Origin: Proales similis
Lineage: Eukaryota > Rotifera > Eurotatoria > Ploima > Proalidae
Direction: 5' to 3'
DNA: 64,000 nucleotides
Assembly (NCBI GenBank): GCA_019059635.1
Contig: JAGVRJ010000008.1
Location: 1,488,001 to 1,552,000 of the forward strand
This document shows, piece after piece, positions 10,922-21,106 of this stretch (within the stretch, counting starts at the first letter, position 1; every line of letters begins with the position of its first letter). The translations under genes and the position numbers were made by a program. The notes under the pieces were generated by a model. It saw nothing but the letters and a program-made list of their open reading frames with translations. It was not told the origin of the DNA and ran no database searches.

Positions 10922-13897
10922 ATGGCATACAGAAAGCGTCTCAAGCAAGTCTACGATCTGATCGAGACGGGCAACAACAGAAAAGTGGTGCAAGAGGCCG
11001 ACAAGCTGATCGCTGCCATCGGGCCCACACCGGCCGAGAAGGGAAAGGCGAAGGGAGAGTACGACGACGCGACTTGTCTGGTGATTGCCAAAGCGCTCAA
11101 GGCGCTCGCTTGTCTTCGAATGGACAAGAGAGAGGAGGCCGAGAGCCTTCTCAATCAGCTGCTGGACGCCGAGTCGGTGGACGAGAACGCGCTCGGCATA
11201 ATAATGCAGTTTTGCAAAGAGTCACAGCAGCCGTCCAAGTTGGTCACTCTGTACGAGAACATGGTGAGCAGGAGCCAGGTGCCTGCCACGGGGCCATTGA
11301 AAGCCGAGCACGAGGAGTTGCTCAGCTCGCTCTTCTACGCCTACGTTCGCAACCAAGATCTCAACAAGCAGCAGCAAACTGCACTTCGCCTGTACAAGCA
11401 GACCGGCCGTCAGGTGTACAATTTCTGGAACGCGGCAAGCTACGTTCTGCTGCACGGCTCGACCAGTAATTCGATGTTCCTGCTGCTCGGCGAGAAAATT
11501 CTGCAAAAGGCGTACGACGAGAAGAAGATGGAGTTCAGCGGCGAGTTCCTGCTCTTCTTGGAGCTGCTCGAGAAACGCGGCCAATACGAGCGCGCCCTCA
11601 ACGTGATCGAGCAGTTCGACGAAGCCAAACATGCGGCCAAACTGGGCTACGTGGACTTTAAGCTGAAGCGGAGAATGCGCTATTTGAAAGAGCTCGGTCG
11701 CTGGTCGGAGCTGGACACTCTGTGCAGAGAATACTTGCAAGCGAATCCCAACGACTGGCTCGTCTTTCTCGACATGATCGACAGCGTCGAAAGCCTGAGC
11801 AAAAGTGAAAGCGACTCGAGCACAGTGCTAGAGCGAGCGTTCGCGTTTTTCGATCAACTCAAGCAAACGGCCGACTCGAAGCCAGAAATGAAGGCGCAAG
11901 GCCCGTACTTGGCCCGACTTGAGCTCCTATCGCGTGCGAGTTGTCCAACAAAACTTAAATCTCGAACGGCCGACTACCTTGCCGAGTATGTGGAGCGGTT
12001 CGGTGGCAAGCCCGGCTTCTACTACGAGCTGGCCACTTTCAAGAAGCTTCTAGAGACCGAGGGCGAGCTTGTTCTCGCCAAGCTCAGAGAGTGCCACGAG
12101 AAGCGCTATCCGTTCGTGGACATAAAAGCCATCTACTTCGCCATATCCTACTGGCAGTTGCACAGACACCTCGGCAAGCAGGCGGCCATGAGCGCCGACG
12201 AGCTGGCAGCGCTCGCCGACCGGCTGGAGAAAATGTACGAGGAAGCGCTGCAGTTCGGCAAGGACCTGCTGCCGACTGCGTTTCAGTACGCCGACGAGCT
12301 CATCATCCTTTCGGCTCATATCCGCTACGATCTGGGCCTAGTCAATCAAGGAGAGATGGACCAGACGCTGCTGGAGATTGTGAGCCAGCTTAAACGGGCG
12401 CTGGTGTATTCGCCGTCAAATCATCAGCTGGAGCTGCTGCTCATGAACATATACTCGCAGATGGGTGCGTTCGAGCCGATCAAGAGCGCCTACAACCGAA
12501 TGGAGATAAAAAACATTCAGAACTACTCGACCAGCGAACTGCTCACTCTGCACGATATTCGCCTGGGCGCGTTCAACTCGGCCGCGTCCACGTACGCCAG
12601 TCTGGCCGCGTTCTTCACGCACAATCAATTCGACACGGCCAACTTTGTGGTGAACTGCTTCAAGCACGGCACGTTTTCAAAAGCCATCGAATTACTCTCG
12701 TTCCTGCGAACAGTCAAGCGATCCTTGTCCCTTCACATTTCACTCACCAACCATGCGCTCATTGAACTCTTGACGACGCATTCGTGCGACACGAGCCAGA
12801 GCGACGCTTCCTGCTTCACTCCGGCCCTTCTGCACTCAAAGCTGGCGAGCAGTTTTTTCAATTTTAAAACTTCGTCCGATCTGCTGGACGGCCAATTTCC
12901 GAGCCTGTTGCTGCAGACCAAGAGCGAGCTGAGCGAATGTTTGATAAACACAAACGATCGTCACGTCCTCTACAAATGGGACCCTCAACTCGAACAGGAC
13001 AAAGCCGACGAGCAGTACGAACGTCTAATGAACGAGCAAAGACGGCTTGTTCAGCTGCGCAACATCCTCTTGCGCTTCATTCACCTCGGCAGTGGCCTTG
13101 TGGACACAAAGCCGGGCATGGGCGACCACTCGTCAATGGTCGAGTTGATTAACAAGAGCGTCGATGCGCTGGACAAATTCGATTTCGCTTCGAGCAAGTC
13201 AACAGACGCGACCAAGATCTACATCACCCACTCTGACTATCTGAGCAGGTTCGAAGAGCTCGGCCTGAACAGACTGCTCTCGGCGTTCGTGTCGGTCAGT
13301 GCGCGTCTGCTTGTTGACAACGAGTTCATACCTAGAGAGCAGGAGAGCGGCCTTCAGTCGCTTTTAAACAGCAAACGACTAGTCCAAGAGGCCACAGAGA
13401 CAATCGGCAGTCGAGTGCGTGCAACTCTCGACCAGCTCAAGTCAAAGCCAAACTCGTTCAGATCAATGGACACGCTGATAGAGCAGTTGAGCGCCGCACT
13501 CGAGTCGATCACGTTCGCCACATATTCGATCGCAATCGCATTGTCAAGCGAGCATGTCAAGTCACTGTGGTCTGAGCGAGTCAAGCGTAGCAAGAAGAAA
13601 AAGCCCGAGTACGTGAAAGTGGCCGAGGCAGTCGAGGCCATCTACGACATGATGGACAGACTAATGGGCGCTCTGTGCTTGCTGATCAGCTCGGTAAAAT
13701 CAGTCAAGCTAGAGCAAATGTTCACAGCCGAGCAGGCTCAAGCAGAGCAAAAGTCTCATTTGGCCGAGATAGTCGCCTCTTATCAAAAGTCGTTTGAACA
13801 GCTGACTGCCTTGTTCGAAGCTCGGCAGCAGTTTTTAATCAAATTCTCCTCAAACTGCCTCAGACCTCTGAGCGCAGAGGCAGCGCAGATTGACTAG
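10922..13897 (+). CDS. NAA25: NAA25, auxiliary subunit of N-terminal acetyltransferase B
   Basis: TPR-rich scaffold of NatB, which pairs with NAA20 at the ribosome to acetylate Met-Asp/Glu/Asn/Gln N-termini. It is one uninterrupted exon of 991 residues, against about 970 in human. The N-terminus (MAYRKRLKQVYDLIETGNN, then KLIAAI) and the helical repeat pattern (LKALACLRMDKREEAESLL, FWNAASYVL, LLFLELLEKRGQYERAL) match the family. The frame is open upstream of the ATG, but that part is lysine-rich leader, so I take the ATG at 10922. AATAAA follows at 13987. An intron-free gene of nearly 3 kb is notable next to multi-exon neighbours. Confidence 0.9.
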   Translation: MAYRKRLKQVYDLIETGNNRKVVQEADKLIAAIGPTPAEKGKAKGEYDDATCLVIAKALKALACLRMDKREEAESLLNQLLDAESVDENALGIIMQFCKESQQPSKLVTLYENMVSRSQVPATGPLKAEHEELLSSLFYAYVRNQDLNKQQQTALRLYKQTGRQVYNFWNAASYVLLHGSTSNSMFLLLGEKILQKAYDEKKMEFSGEFLLFLELLEKRGQYERALNVIEQFDEAKHAAKLGYVDFKLKRRMRYLKELGRWSELDTLCREYLQANPNDWLVFLDMIDSVESLSKSESDSSTVLERAFAFFDQLKQTADSKPEMKAQGPYLARLELLSRASCPTKLKSRTADYLAEYVERFGGKPGFYYELATFKKLLETEGELVLAKLRECHEKRYPFVDIKAIYFAISYWQLHRHLGKQAAMSADELAALADRLEKMYEEALQFGKDLLPTAFQYADELIILSAHIRYDLGLVNQGEMDQTLLEIVSQLKRALVYSPSNHQLELLLMNIYSQMGAFEPIKSAYNRMEIKNIQNYSTSELLTLHDIRLGAFNSAASTYASLAAFFTHNQFDTANFVVNCFKHGTFSKAIELLSFLRTVKRSLSLHISLTNHALIELLTTHSCDTSQSDASCFTPALLHSKLASSFFNFKTSSDLLDGQFPSLLLQTKSELSECLINTNDRHVLYKWDPQLEQDKADEQYERLMNEQRRLVQLRNILLRFIHLGSGLVDTKPGMGDHSSMVELINKSVDALDKFDFASSKSTDATKIYITHSDYLSRFEELGLNRLLSAFVSVSARLLVDNEFIPREQESGLQSLLNSKRLVQEATETIGSRVRATLDQLKSKPNSFRSMDTLIEQLSAALESITFATYSIAIALSSEHVKSLWSERVKRSKKKKPEYVKVAEAVEAIYDMMDRLMGALCLLISSVKSVKLEQMFTAEQAQAEQKSHLAEIVASYQKSFEQLTALFEARQQFLIKFSSNCLRPLSAEAAQID

Positions 13898-13986
13898 AGC
13901 TGCTCGGCTCGAGCTGTCGCTTCATGTTTCATTTGCATTCACATCCGTCCGTGTCTCTAACCGCCATCAATTGTTGGCGCTGGATG

Positions 13987-13992
13987 AATAAA
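13987..13992 (+). terminator. Poly(A) signal of NAA25
   Basis: AATAAA 90 bp after the NAA25 stop and 121 bp before the TMEM18 ATG, so these two same-strand genes are very tightly packed. Confidence 0.6.
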
Positions 13993-14112
13993 AGGTTCAA
14001 AACACGAGCGTCTTTGTGCTTCACGCTTGGCCAGAGGCCGCTTGTTAATCAGCGAGCGTCATTTTGCATAGAGATTGTAAACGTTACACCACCAACAAGA
14101 CTCCGATCGATC

Positions 14113-14837
14113 ATGGATCACCAGACGCCGTTTGCATTCGAGTTCAAGCAATTGGACGGCGTATGGGCCTATTTGAAGGCGGTAAGAGCAAATGCCAACA
14201 AAATTGTTCAATTCCGTTCGGCACGTTCCGCTTGCAGATCGACTGGTCACAAAGCTGGCTCATTGCTTTGCTCGGATTTCATTTGGCCACTACGATCTTG
14301 GTTGTGATTTGCCGCCGCCGCAACAATCTACAAGCGTTACTCTTCCTTTTCATGCGTAAACATTCAGCGACGTCTTGTTTGTCAATTTTGTCGATTCATT
14401 CGACTCGTTTCAAGTGAGCTTGTGCTATTTCTCGGAGAAGCTGAACGAACTCGCCGCGCAACATTCAAAGTAAGAGCGCTATTTACATTTCAGTTCAGCT
14501 GAGCATTAATTTGGCCTTGAGAAAATTCGCCACCGAACAGTACTTTGACAGCCAGGGCCGGTTCATAGTCACCGTCTTTTGCGCGCCGCTCATATTCAAC
14601 TGCACTCTCATCCTGGTAGGTTTGGAATCTAGTTCGGTCGGTCGAGACAAGATCAAGTCCGGTACTGAGCGACTCGACTGACCAAAGCATTTTAAGCAAC
14701 CACTTGATTTGAACACTCAACCAAAGCTGATGTGGCTGTATGAAACTTATGTTTTATTGACGGATGTAATAAAGGCCAAGCGGAGAGAGCTCGCTCACAA
14801 AAAGGAGGATGCAGGCGGTGGAAAGAAAGTAAACTGA
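14113..14837 (+). CDS. TMEM18: TMEM18, nuclear-envelope transmembrane protein
   Basis: Small conserved membrane protein, in vertebrates at the inner nuclear membrane and linked to body-weight loci. Five exons, 14113-14181, 14238-14355, 14415-14469, 14504-14615 and 14727-14837, join in frame to 154 residues (human about 140). The diagnostic order is present: DWSQSWLIALLGFHL, a second segment of which the start is ALLFLFM, YFSEKLNELAAQH, then ATEQYFDSQGRFI, the PLIFN membrane segment and a C-terminal MWLYETYVLLTDVIKAKRREL with a basic tail. Intron 3 is only 34 bp, with its acceptor fixed by phase at CTGAG|C. AATAAA lies at 14869. Confidence 0.93.
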
Positions 14838-14868
14838 CGCGATTCATTCAGAACTGAAATGCAATTTC

Positions 14869-14874
14869 AATAAA
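14869..14874 (+). terminator. Poly(A) signal of TMEM18
   Basis: AATAAA 32 bp after the TMEM18 stop. The only minus-strand AATAAA seen close to the convergent GRXCR-like gene is at 14751-14756, inside TMEM18 exon 5, so the two transcripts may overlap tail to tail. Confidence 0.55.
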
Positions 14875-15078
14875 CAGACATTCAGAGCGAGTTCAGACGT
14901 TCACTTGTTCAGCCAGGATGGGTGAATTTGATTCGACTCGCTTGAGCTCATTTGGCCATCAGCTGACTGAAGAGGCAAGCTGGTAGTTGATTGGCGCCAT
15001 GCCTATTTTGCTCTAATACTCGGGCAGCTGCGGCCTGCTTCGCCTCCTTTTTGGCGCGGCGACGGGACGGGGACTGGT

Positions 15079-17320
15079 TCACTCTTGTTGATCTAGACAG
15101 CCATCGCAGCGTATTAGGCCGTCTTCGTTGCAGCCTGTGCACTTGAGGTTCTTGAAGTTGTTGAATATCTTCTTGCTGCCGTTGCACAGCGGACACAGAA
15201 CAAATCGGTAGCCACCGCACTTGGAGCAGTAAATTCGCAGTTTGATTTTCTTTGTTGTCAATGAGTCGATTAGCGAGCAGTTTAACAACAACTGGCCCAA
15301 GCATGTTCACTCACTTGCAAGTTCTGAAACAGTTTATGTAGCAGTCCTTGGTCACTGTAGAGTTCGAGCTGATCGCAGTTCTTTAATTTTTTACAATTAT
15401 TCAAGAGCGAGTCGATTTGCGAGAGGCAGAGAGAGCAAGAGGCAGAGAGAGCAAGAGGCAGAGAGAGCAAGAGGCAGAGAGAGCAAGAGGCAGAGAGAGC
15501 AAGAGGCAGAGAGAGCAAGAGGCAGAGAGAGCAAGAGGCAGAGAGAGCAAGAGGCAGAGAGAGCAAGAGGCAGAGAGAGCAAGAGGCAGAGAGAGCAAGA
15601 GGCAGAGAGAGCAAGAGGCAGAGAGAGCAAGAGGCAGAGAGAGCAAGAGGCAGAGAGAGAGAGCCAGCGTCGAGAGGCCGGACGGAGTCGAATGGGGGCT
15701 CACTTACGCCGATGTGTTTGCCGTTGAAAAACACGTGCGGCACGTCGACCAGCGAGAGTCCGAGGCGAAATTTGAGCTCGCGCTGGAACTTTTTGTGCTT
15801 GTACAGATCCTTCTCCTCGTAGCGAACGCAGTAGCTTTGAAGGATTTTTTTGGCTCTCTTGCACTTGTCGAAGGCGGTTCGAACCACTTGGAGCGAAGTG
15901 GTGTAAATCACTATTTTCTGCTTTTCTTCTTCCTCGTAGTTTCGCTTCGAAATTCATCTGCTTGAACAGGCACCGAAATCGACTGAAAACAAGAGCTTAC
16001 GTCGAGAAAAGTGTGCGAGGCGAGTGTAGGCTTGTCGACGGCGTTCTTCTGCTCTGGGTGGCCGCTCTTGTCCCAGCTTGACGAGTTTAGTTGGACCGCT
16101 TTGATCGTGGACGGTGCGTTGGCCTGGGCTTCTCTGAATATCTGCTCGACGGACGTTTTCACTCGATTGTGACTTCCGCGCACGGTGCCCTGTCGACTGA
16201 TTATGAACGAGTGATAGTTGGGATCTGACTTGGTCTCGTCGACAAGCGAGGCCAGATGACTGGCCTGAAACGAGTTGGCCACCAGCTTGTTCCAGTCGAC
16301 CGTTTTGTAGTTCTCGTCCTCGGCCAGACAGACGTCGCTGCGAAGAGGCTCGCTCCATCCGTCTGACTGCGGCCGACTGGTCTTGCGCAGCAGCTCCTTC
16401 TGCTGAACAATGTCTCTATCGAAGAACGTAAAGTCTTTGATCCGCGGCGAGTCGCATGCTTTCAGCTCGCCCAGGGCGCCGTTCATTTTGCCCACCGCAT
16501 TTATCGGAATGATGAGATTGTTGACAAAATTGGTCGGCTGCACTGTGCACTGTTTGCCGCTTGGCTGTGTGGAGCTCTGACAACGAGCCTGTTGAAGCGA
16601 GGCCAGACTCAACTCTTTGTTCACCTGAACCACTTTGCTGGTTTTGAACGTCGGATTAAGAACTCTGTGCTGCTGCTGCTGCTGTGGATGTAGACCACTG
16701 ACAAGGGCGGGAAAGACGGCCGACTCGTTGTCGTCGATCGAATGCGGAGAACAGGAGCGTTTTGTGTTTATCGGCGATATGGACAACGACGACGAGGACG
16801 ATGAGAAGAAAAATGAAGACCGAGGCGACCAGGAGGACGAGCGAGCCGCTTCAGGTGTTTGGCTATAATTCACTTGAGCCCGGCCGCTCAATGCTTTCAG
16901 CTTGATTGTGTCTAAGTAGGGACGAGGGGTCGAAGGAGGAGAAACGCGTCCGTCAATGTTCAACTTTGCTTGTTGTTTGCCCGCTCTGAGCTTTTCAAAC
17001 TCCTTCTCCAATATTCGGCTTATTAGCTTAAATTCGTCATTGCTCACTCCGTCAGTCCGCTCGTCATTTAGGGCGCAGTCGTCTTGATTCGCACGTCTAA
17101 TTCGATGATGCGCGTTTATGCTTGTTGTCTTGCTCGCATTTGCCACCGCCAATGACGTCGCCGCCGTAGTCGCTAACCTCTTCTTGGTCGTTGACGACGA
17201 CGACGACGACGGAGAGGAAGACGAAGACGAGGAGGCGGTGGCGACATTCTTGTCATTATGGCCAACATTTAAGAGATTGCCGATCATGCAGCGATTTGGT
17301 GCGTCCGGCTTGTGTAGCAT
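15079..17320 (-). CDS. GRXCR-type glutaredoxin domain-containing cysteine-rich protein
   Basis: Related to vertebrate GRXCR1/2 and insect CG31559-type proteins, associated with actin-based sensory protrusions in vertebrates. Four exons, 16001-17320, 15708-15917, 15315-15380 and 15079-15249, all phase 0, give 588 residues. The first 440 residues are disordered, rich in serine, acidic and basic runs, with no recognised domain. The glutaredoxin-like domain starts at the exon 2 boundary (KIVIYTTSLQVVRTAFDKC, then YCVRYEEKDLY and VDVPHVFFNGKHIG). A glutaredoxin CPYC active site is absent, as in the family. The C-terminus carries four CxxC pairs (CSKC, CPLC, CTGC, CDGC), a putative zinc-binding module. 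Intron 2 (15381-15707) is inflated by a 16-bp minisatellite. Confidence 0.88.
15423..15660. repeat. Perfect 16-bp minisatellite within a GRXCR-like intron
   Basis: Unit GAGGCAGAGAGAGCAA on the plus strand is repeated about 14.9 times. As far as I can read, the first 14 units are identical. It lies entirely in intron 2 of the minus-strand GRXCR-like gene, where it reads as a pyrimidine-rich tract, and it explains why that intron is 327 bp instead of about 60. Long open frames across it in several frames are repeat artefacts. Confidence 0.95.
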
Positions 17321-18707
17321 TTCTCCTTAATCTTGACAAAAACAAGCGAGACACAACAACTAGATAGCAATTAGATAAACGAACATTGAGCAGACAAACG
17401 CCGATTAGCGAGCAGCCATAATCGTCAAAGTAAACAACAAGATGCTGAGCTGATTAGAGCCGATGCTCCGAACTGCGTAAATAAGGCAACGCCCGTCTCA
17501 TCTCAGTTCAGCTTCATCCCTTGGCTCATCCAAGAGGTCATTCGACCAGCTCGCTCGGTTCCCAAGGCTGACCCACTCACGCACTAGCGCACACCGATCG
17601 GGCTTCACGGACAACGGTTGCACACAAAAACCGAAATTTATTCTCAAAAACAATTGACTCGGCGGCTGAATGACAGGGCCGACGATCAATCATCAACCAA
17701 GGGCAGAGAAGCAAAGAATGGCACTTGACAATTCGCGAAATAAAGCCAATTTTGCGCTTAAATGATAAAGCGAATGGCGGCGTTGCATTGAATTATGACC
17801 GCCGGAGCATGATATTCGGTTCGGCGGTTGGCGAGGCCGACCGCGCTTGAGTAAGCGGATATCGCGTCAATCCGGCTGACGAGTCGAGTCGTTTGCTGAA
17901 CAATTGGCCAAAATAGAAAATAGAGCACAGATGCTGCACATAGAGAAACAAAATAGACAAAATCAAAGAAGAGAGAGGGCGAGCCTGAGAGGGGGAGAGA
18001 GAACCAGAGAGGGAGAGAGGCGAGCAAATTGATGAGACCTATGTTGGCTACGATTACGCATCAAGAAGATGAGGCCAAGCGAGAATCGTCGTCCTCGTCT
18101 CACTGCCGCACTCGGGCACAAATAAATCAAAAAAATTCGCTCGCTCTTAGCAGGCGATAATGAAACGAAATGAAAAAAAAAAGAGCTCTTGTTCTCACTG
18201 GCGCTCTGTGGTTGATTTTGCGTCGCTGAAACGTAGCCAGCTAACGAGCTGACTAATAAGCCGAGCAGTCGAGCAAGCCAATCTGGCGAATTAGCTCGAA
18301 CAAGAATGAAACGATCGGGAATTGAGAAATTTTCGAGAAAAAGCTAAATGACGCAGAGCGATGAAAAGAATCAGATTCAAATAGAAGCGAGCAGAGTGCG
18401 GTGGTGGGGGCAGCAGCAAGGAGATGAGAAACACGTTGATGACATCAAAGCGAGCAAGATCTAACGAGCGAGCAAGAACGCGCCGGGACACGATGCCTCG
18501 GAATCAAATCCTCCAAAGCTGCGCAAATGCCATGCCGTGAGACATTCCCGCACACGCAATCTCATCTATCCGCGCCGCTTTCTAGACCTAGAGGACCAAA
18601 TCAAATAGTCCATTTCGGTTGTTGTTGCTTTTCTAATGCCGCTTGTCTCTCGCTCGTTAAATGGTTTATTTGGCTAAAATGAGGGATAAACACCAAAGTG
18701 GCAGCAA
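17321..18707. other. Non-coding region between the GRXCR-like gene and WARS1
   Basis: 1.39 kb without recognisable exons: the GRXCR-like promoter side and the WARS1 3' flank. It contains a GA-rich stretch near 17970-18020 and many short A-rich runs. TTTATT at 18665-18670 is the WARS1 poly(A) signal in minus-strand sense. Confidence 0.55.
18665..18670 (-). terminator. Poly(A) signal of WARS1
   Basis: TTTATT on the plus strand (AATAAA on the minus strand), 38 bp past the WARS1 stop. Confidence 0.6.
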
Positions 18708-20326
18708 CTAGGCGCTTGGCGACGAAGAAAACGCATGCACAAGAGCACGAGGCCGCATGAATTCTCGCACCAGATCGTCAGTGACGTTCTTACGACGCTC
18801 TTGATGCTCGGCGACCAGCTTCTGCAACACTTCGATCAGCTCCTTCTTCAGGAAGCCGGTGAGCAGCTCTCCGCTTGAATAGGACTAGACGAGCATTTAG
18901 AGAGAGAGAACGACCTTGTGGCGGCGAACAAGAAGAGGCGAACCTTGCGAATCTCTTCGAGTCGATTGTCGTCTTCCAAGAAGAAGCGCAAATATTGAAA
19001 CGAAACGTCCACGTCGCAGTTGCCGCCCCTCTCGCGGTGCTCTTCCACTGTCTGGCCGCCGCCACTGAACGCGTACTTGTTGATCTTGGTGGTCGCGACG
19101 GTTAACACGCTTCAAAGCAGCGTCAGTAGTAAAGTGTGCGCACCTTGTCCTTGATCTGCTTGGCGGTGTCGGTGAGAAAGATGGACGAGTTGGAGTCGGA
19201 GGCGCTCATTTTCGACTTGGCGCCCTGCAGGGCCGGGAAAAACACCGAGTGGATGAGAGCGGGCTTGGGATAGCCGAGTCGGGGCGCAGCGTCACGAGTC
19301 ATTCGGAAGTAGGGGTCCTTGGACGATCTTTAGTTTTCAGGTCGAATTGCACTTGCCTGCTCGCACTTGCCTGGTCGATGGCGCACGGAATCAGACAGGG
19401 AACGTCCTTTTTGGCGTCGAATATGAACGGAAACGTGGAACTGAAGCTGGGCGCTGCCTGGATGGCCGGAAACGAAATCTTGCCGATGCAGTCCGACTCG
19501 CTGAAGCCGAATATGTTTTTCACTTGGTTCAGATTGACGCACTTTTCGATGCGGCAAACGTTGCGATAGAACGCCGGACACTGTCTATTCTCAAGCGCTA
19601 TGAGGCGACTGCCAGACGATGCACTCGGGCCTTACCCCATAAAGTCAAGATTGGAGAATATGAACGTTTTGTTGATGTCAAAGCCGCACGCGATTATGTC
19701 CTTGGCGTTCTGGTAAGCGAGTCGATTTGCCTCCTCGATGCTCAAGTCTTTCCACAAGAACTTTTCGTCGTCGGTCATTTGAATCACGAGCGGCACGTCG
19801 AACACATCCTGCAGCCATCTTCAAATTTGATGAGAAATTGCTCGACTCGGCCTGAGACACAAGCGAAGTAAAGTTACTTTGTGAACAGGAACGGAATTAA
19901 ATGGCCCAAATGCATCGCCTCGGACGAAGGACCGCGGCCGGTGTAGAGGAAGAACGGCTTCTTGCTCTCGTAAAGGTTCAACACGTTCTGCATGTCCCTG
20001 AGCGAAGGAAGAAGTGAGCAGAGCGCCAGCCAGTTCTCATCGTCTCCATGCTACCTGTGAGAGAAGAATATGCCGCGACGCAAAAAGTGATGAACCGGTT
20101 TGCCAATGATCGCCTCCATTCGATCGATGAGCTCCTTGTCGATTTTAGTCGAACCGAAGCGGTCTGATCGTCCCATTTAGCCAATCAACAAAAGAGTCTG
20201 CGAACGGGCAAACTTACGAATGAGCTTGTCGTAGTCTACGCCCGAATCGGACGCCGAGCTCACTGTCCAAGGATCCACGTGGTCCTCTAGATCGAGTTTC
20301 TCCAGTTTCTCAATCGCTTCTGTCAT
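18708..20326 (-). CDS. WARS1: Cytoplasmic tryptophanyl-tRNA synthetase
   Basis: Class Ic synthetase charging tRNA-Trp. Eight exons, 20218-20326, 20055-20163, 19878-19997, 19636-19818, 19371-19584, 19144-19317, 18944-19084 and 18708-18884, join in frame to 408 residues. The HIGH-equivalent is [18 protein letters not shown] and the KMSKS-equivalent is KMSAS, as in eukaryotic cytosolic enzymes. [41 protein letters not shown] and [13 protein letters not shown] are all family blocks. The N-terminal WHEP domain of vertebrate WARS1 is absent, so the length matches the shorter invertebrate form. Intron 5 has a GC donor (CAG|GCAAGT) placed exactly between DQ and DPYFRM, two blocks contiguous in the human protein. 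WARS1 is head to head with the SHP2 gene. Confidence 0.95.
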
Positions 20327-21106
20327 TTCTCTCTCTCTCTCTGTGCTGCTCCTCTGGTTGGATCAGGATTTCTTTCTAATCGATTCGAAACAACAATCAA
20401 CTGCGGCAATTTTCGACCATTTTTTGGACGTGTTCGATTGCGTGCTCAGCCGAATCTATTTCATCATCGTCGGCGCCCAATCAACACACACGACACTCAG
20501 CTAAAGCCACCAACCGTTCTCTTTGAATCTGTGTGTGTGTGCGTTTGCGTCGATGCATCAAATTCAAATTTACATTCGAGCCAACTTAACTTCGATGCAT
20601 TCAAATTTGGTGGTTCAATTGGGACAGGCAGTGAGGCGGGTTTTTCACAGATTTCAACCCGAACCAAGGCTCGAACCGAGCCAGGCGGGCATTGGCTCTG
20701 GCACAGATCAGGGCAACAGGGAACAGTGGAGGGAAACAAGGCTGGCCAAACAGACCTGGCGGGGAGGTGAGGGGCTGATCTTCGGGGCGGGAGACGGGAT
20801 GGACCAGTTAAATGAGAGGCCAAGTGAATGAGATCTGCTTCTAATTATATTTTCGTACAATGATTAGCGAGCGACTCGAGAGCAAAGCCCAGTTGTCAAA
20901 TCTAATTGCCCTGCGCTCTTGTTATTTCGATGGTTAAATGCATTACGATAAACGACGACGAACACGAAATGACGACGACGACGACGACTACGATGAGTTT
21001 GCATCGGAGCATAATCAAATCGTCATGTTAAACAACTGCAGCTCGTACGTTTGAATCGAGCGGCAACTGAACGAGAATCTGTGACTTGAGCTGAGCTGAA
21101 CGCGCC
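20327..21106. other. Head-to-head spacer WARS1 / SHP2
   Basis: 780 bp of probable bidirectional promoter and leader sequence. It has a CT-run (20331-20343) next to the WARS1 start and GACGAC-type triplets at about 20950-20990 near the SHP2 start. No coding signal. Confidence 0.5.

Noticed and set aside
15242-15965. Long open frames on both strands across the GRXCR-like intron (RESKRQREQEAER-type and SLPLALSASCSLC-type repeats)
   Set aside because: They are translations of the 16-bp minisatellite, whose 48-bp super-period avoids stops. The true exons on either side are defined by the glutaredoxin domain.
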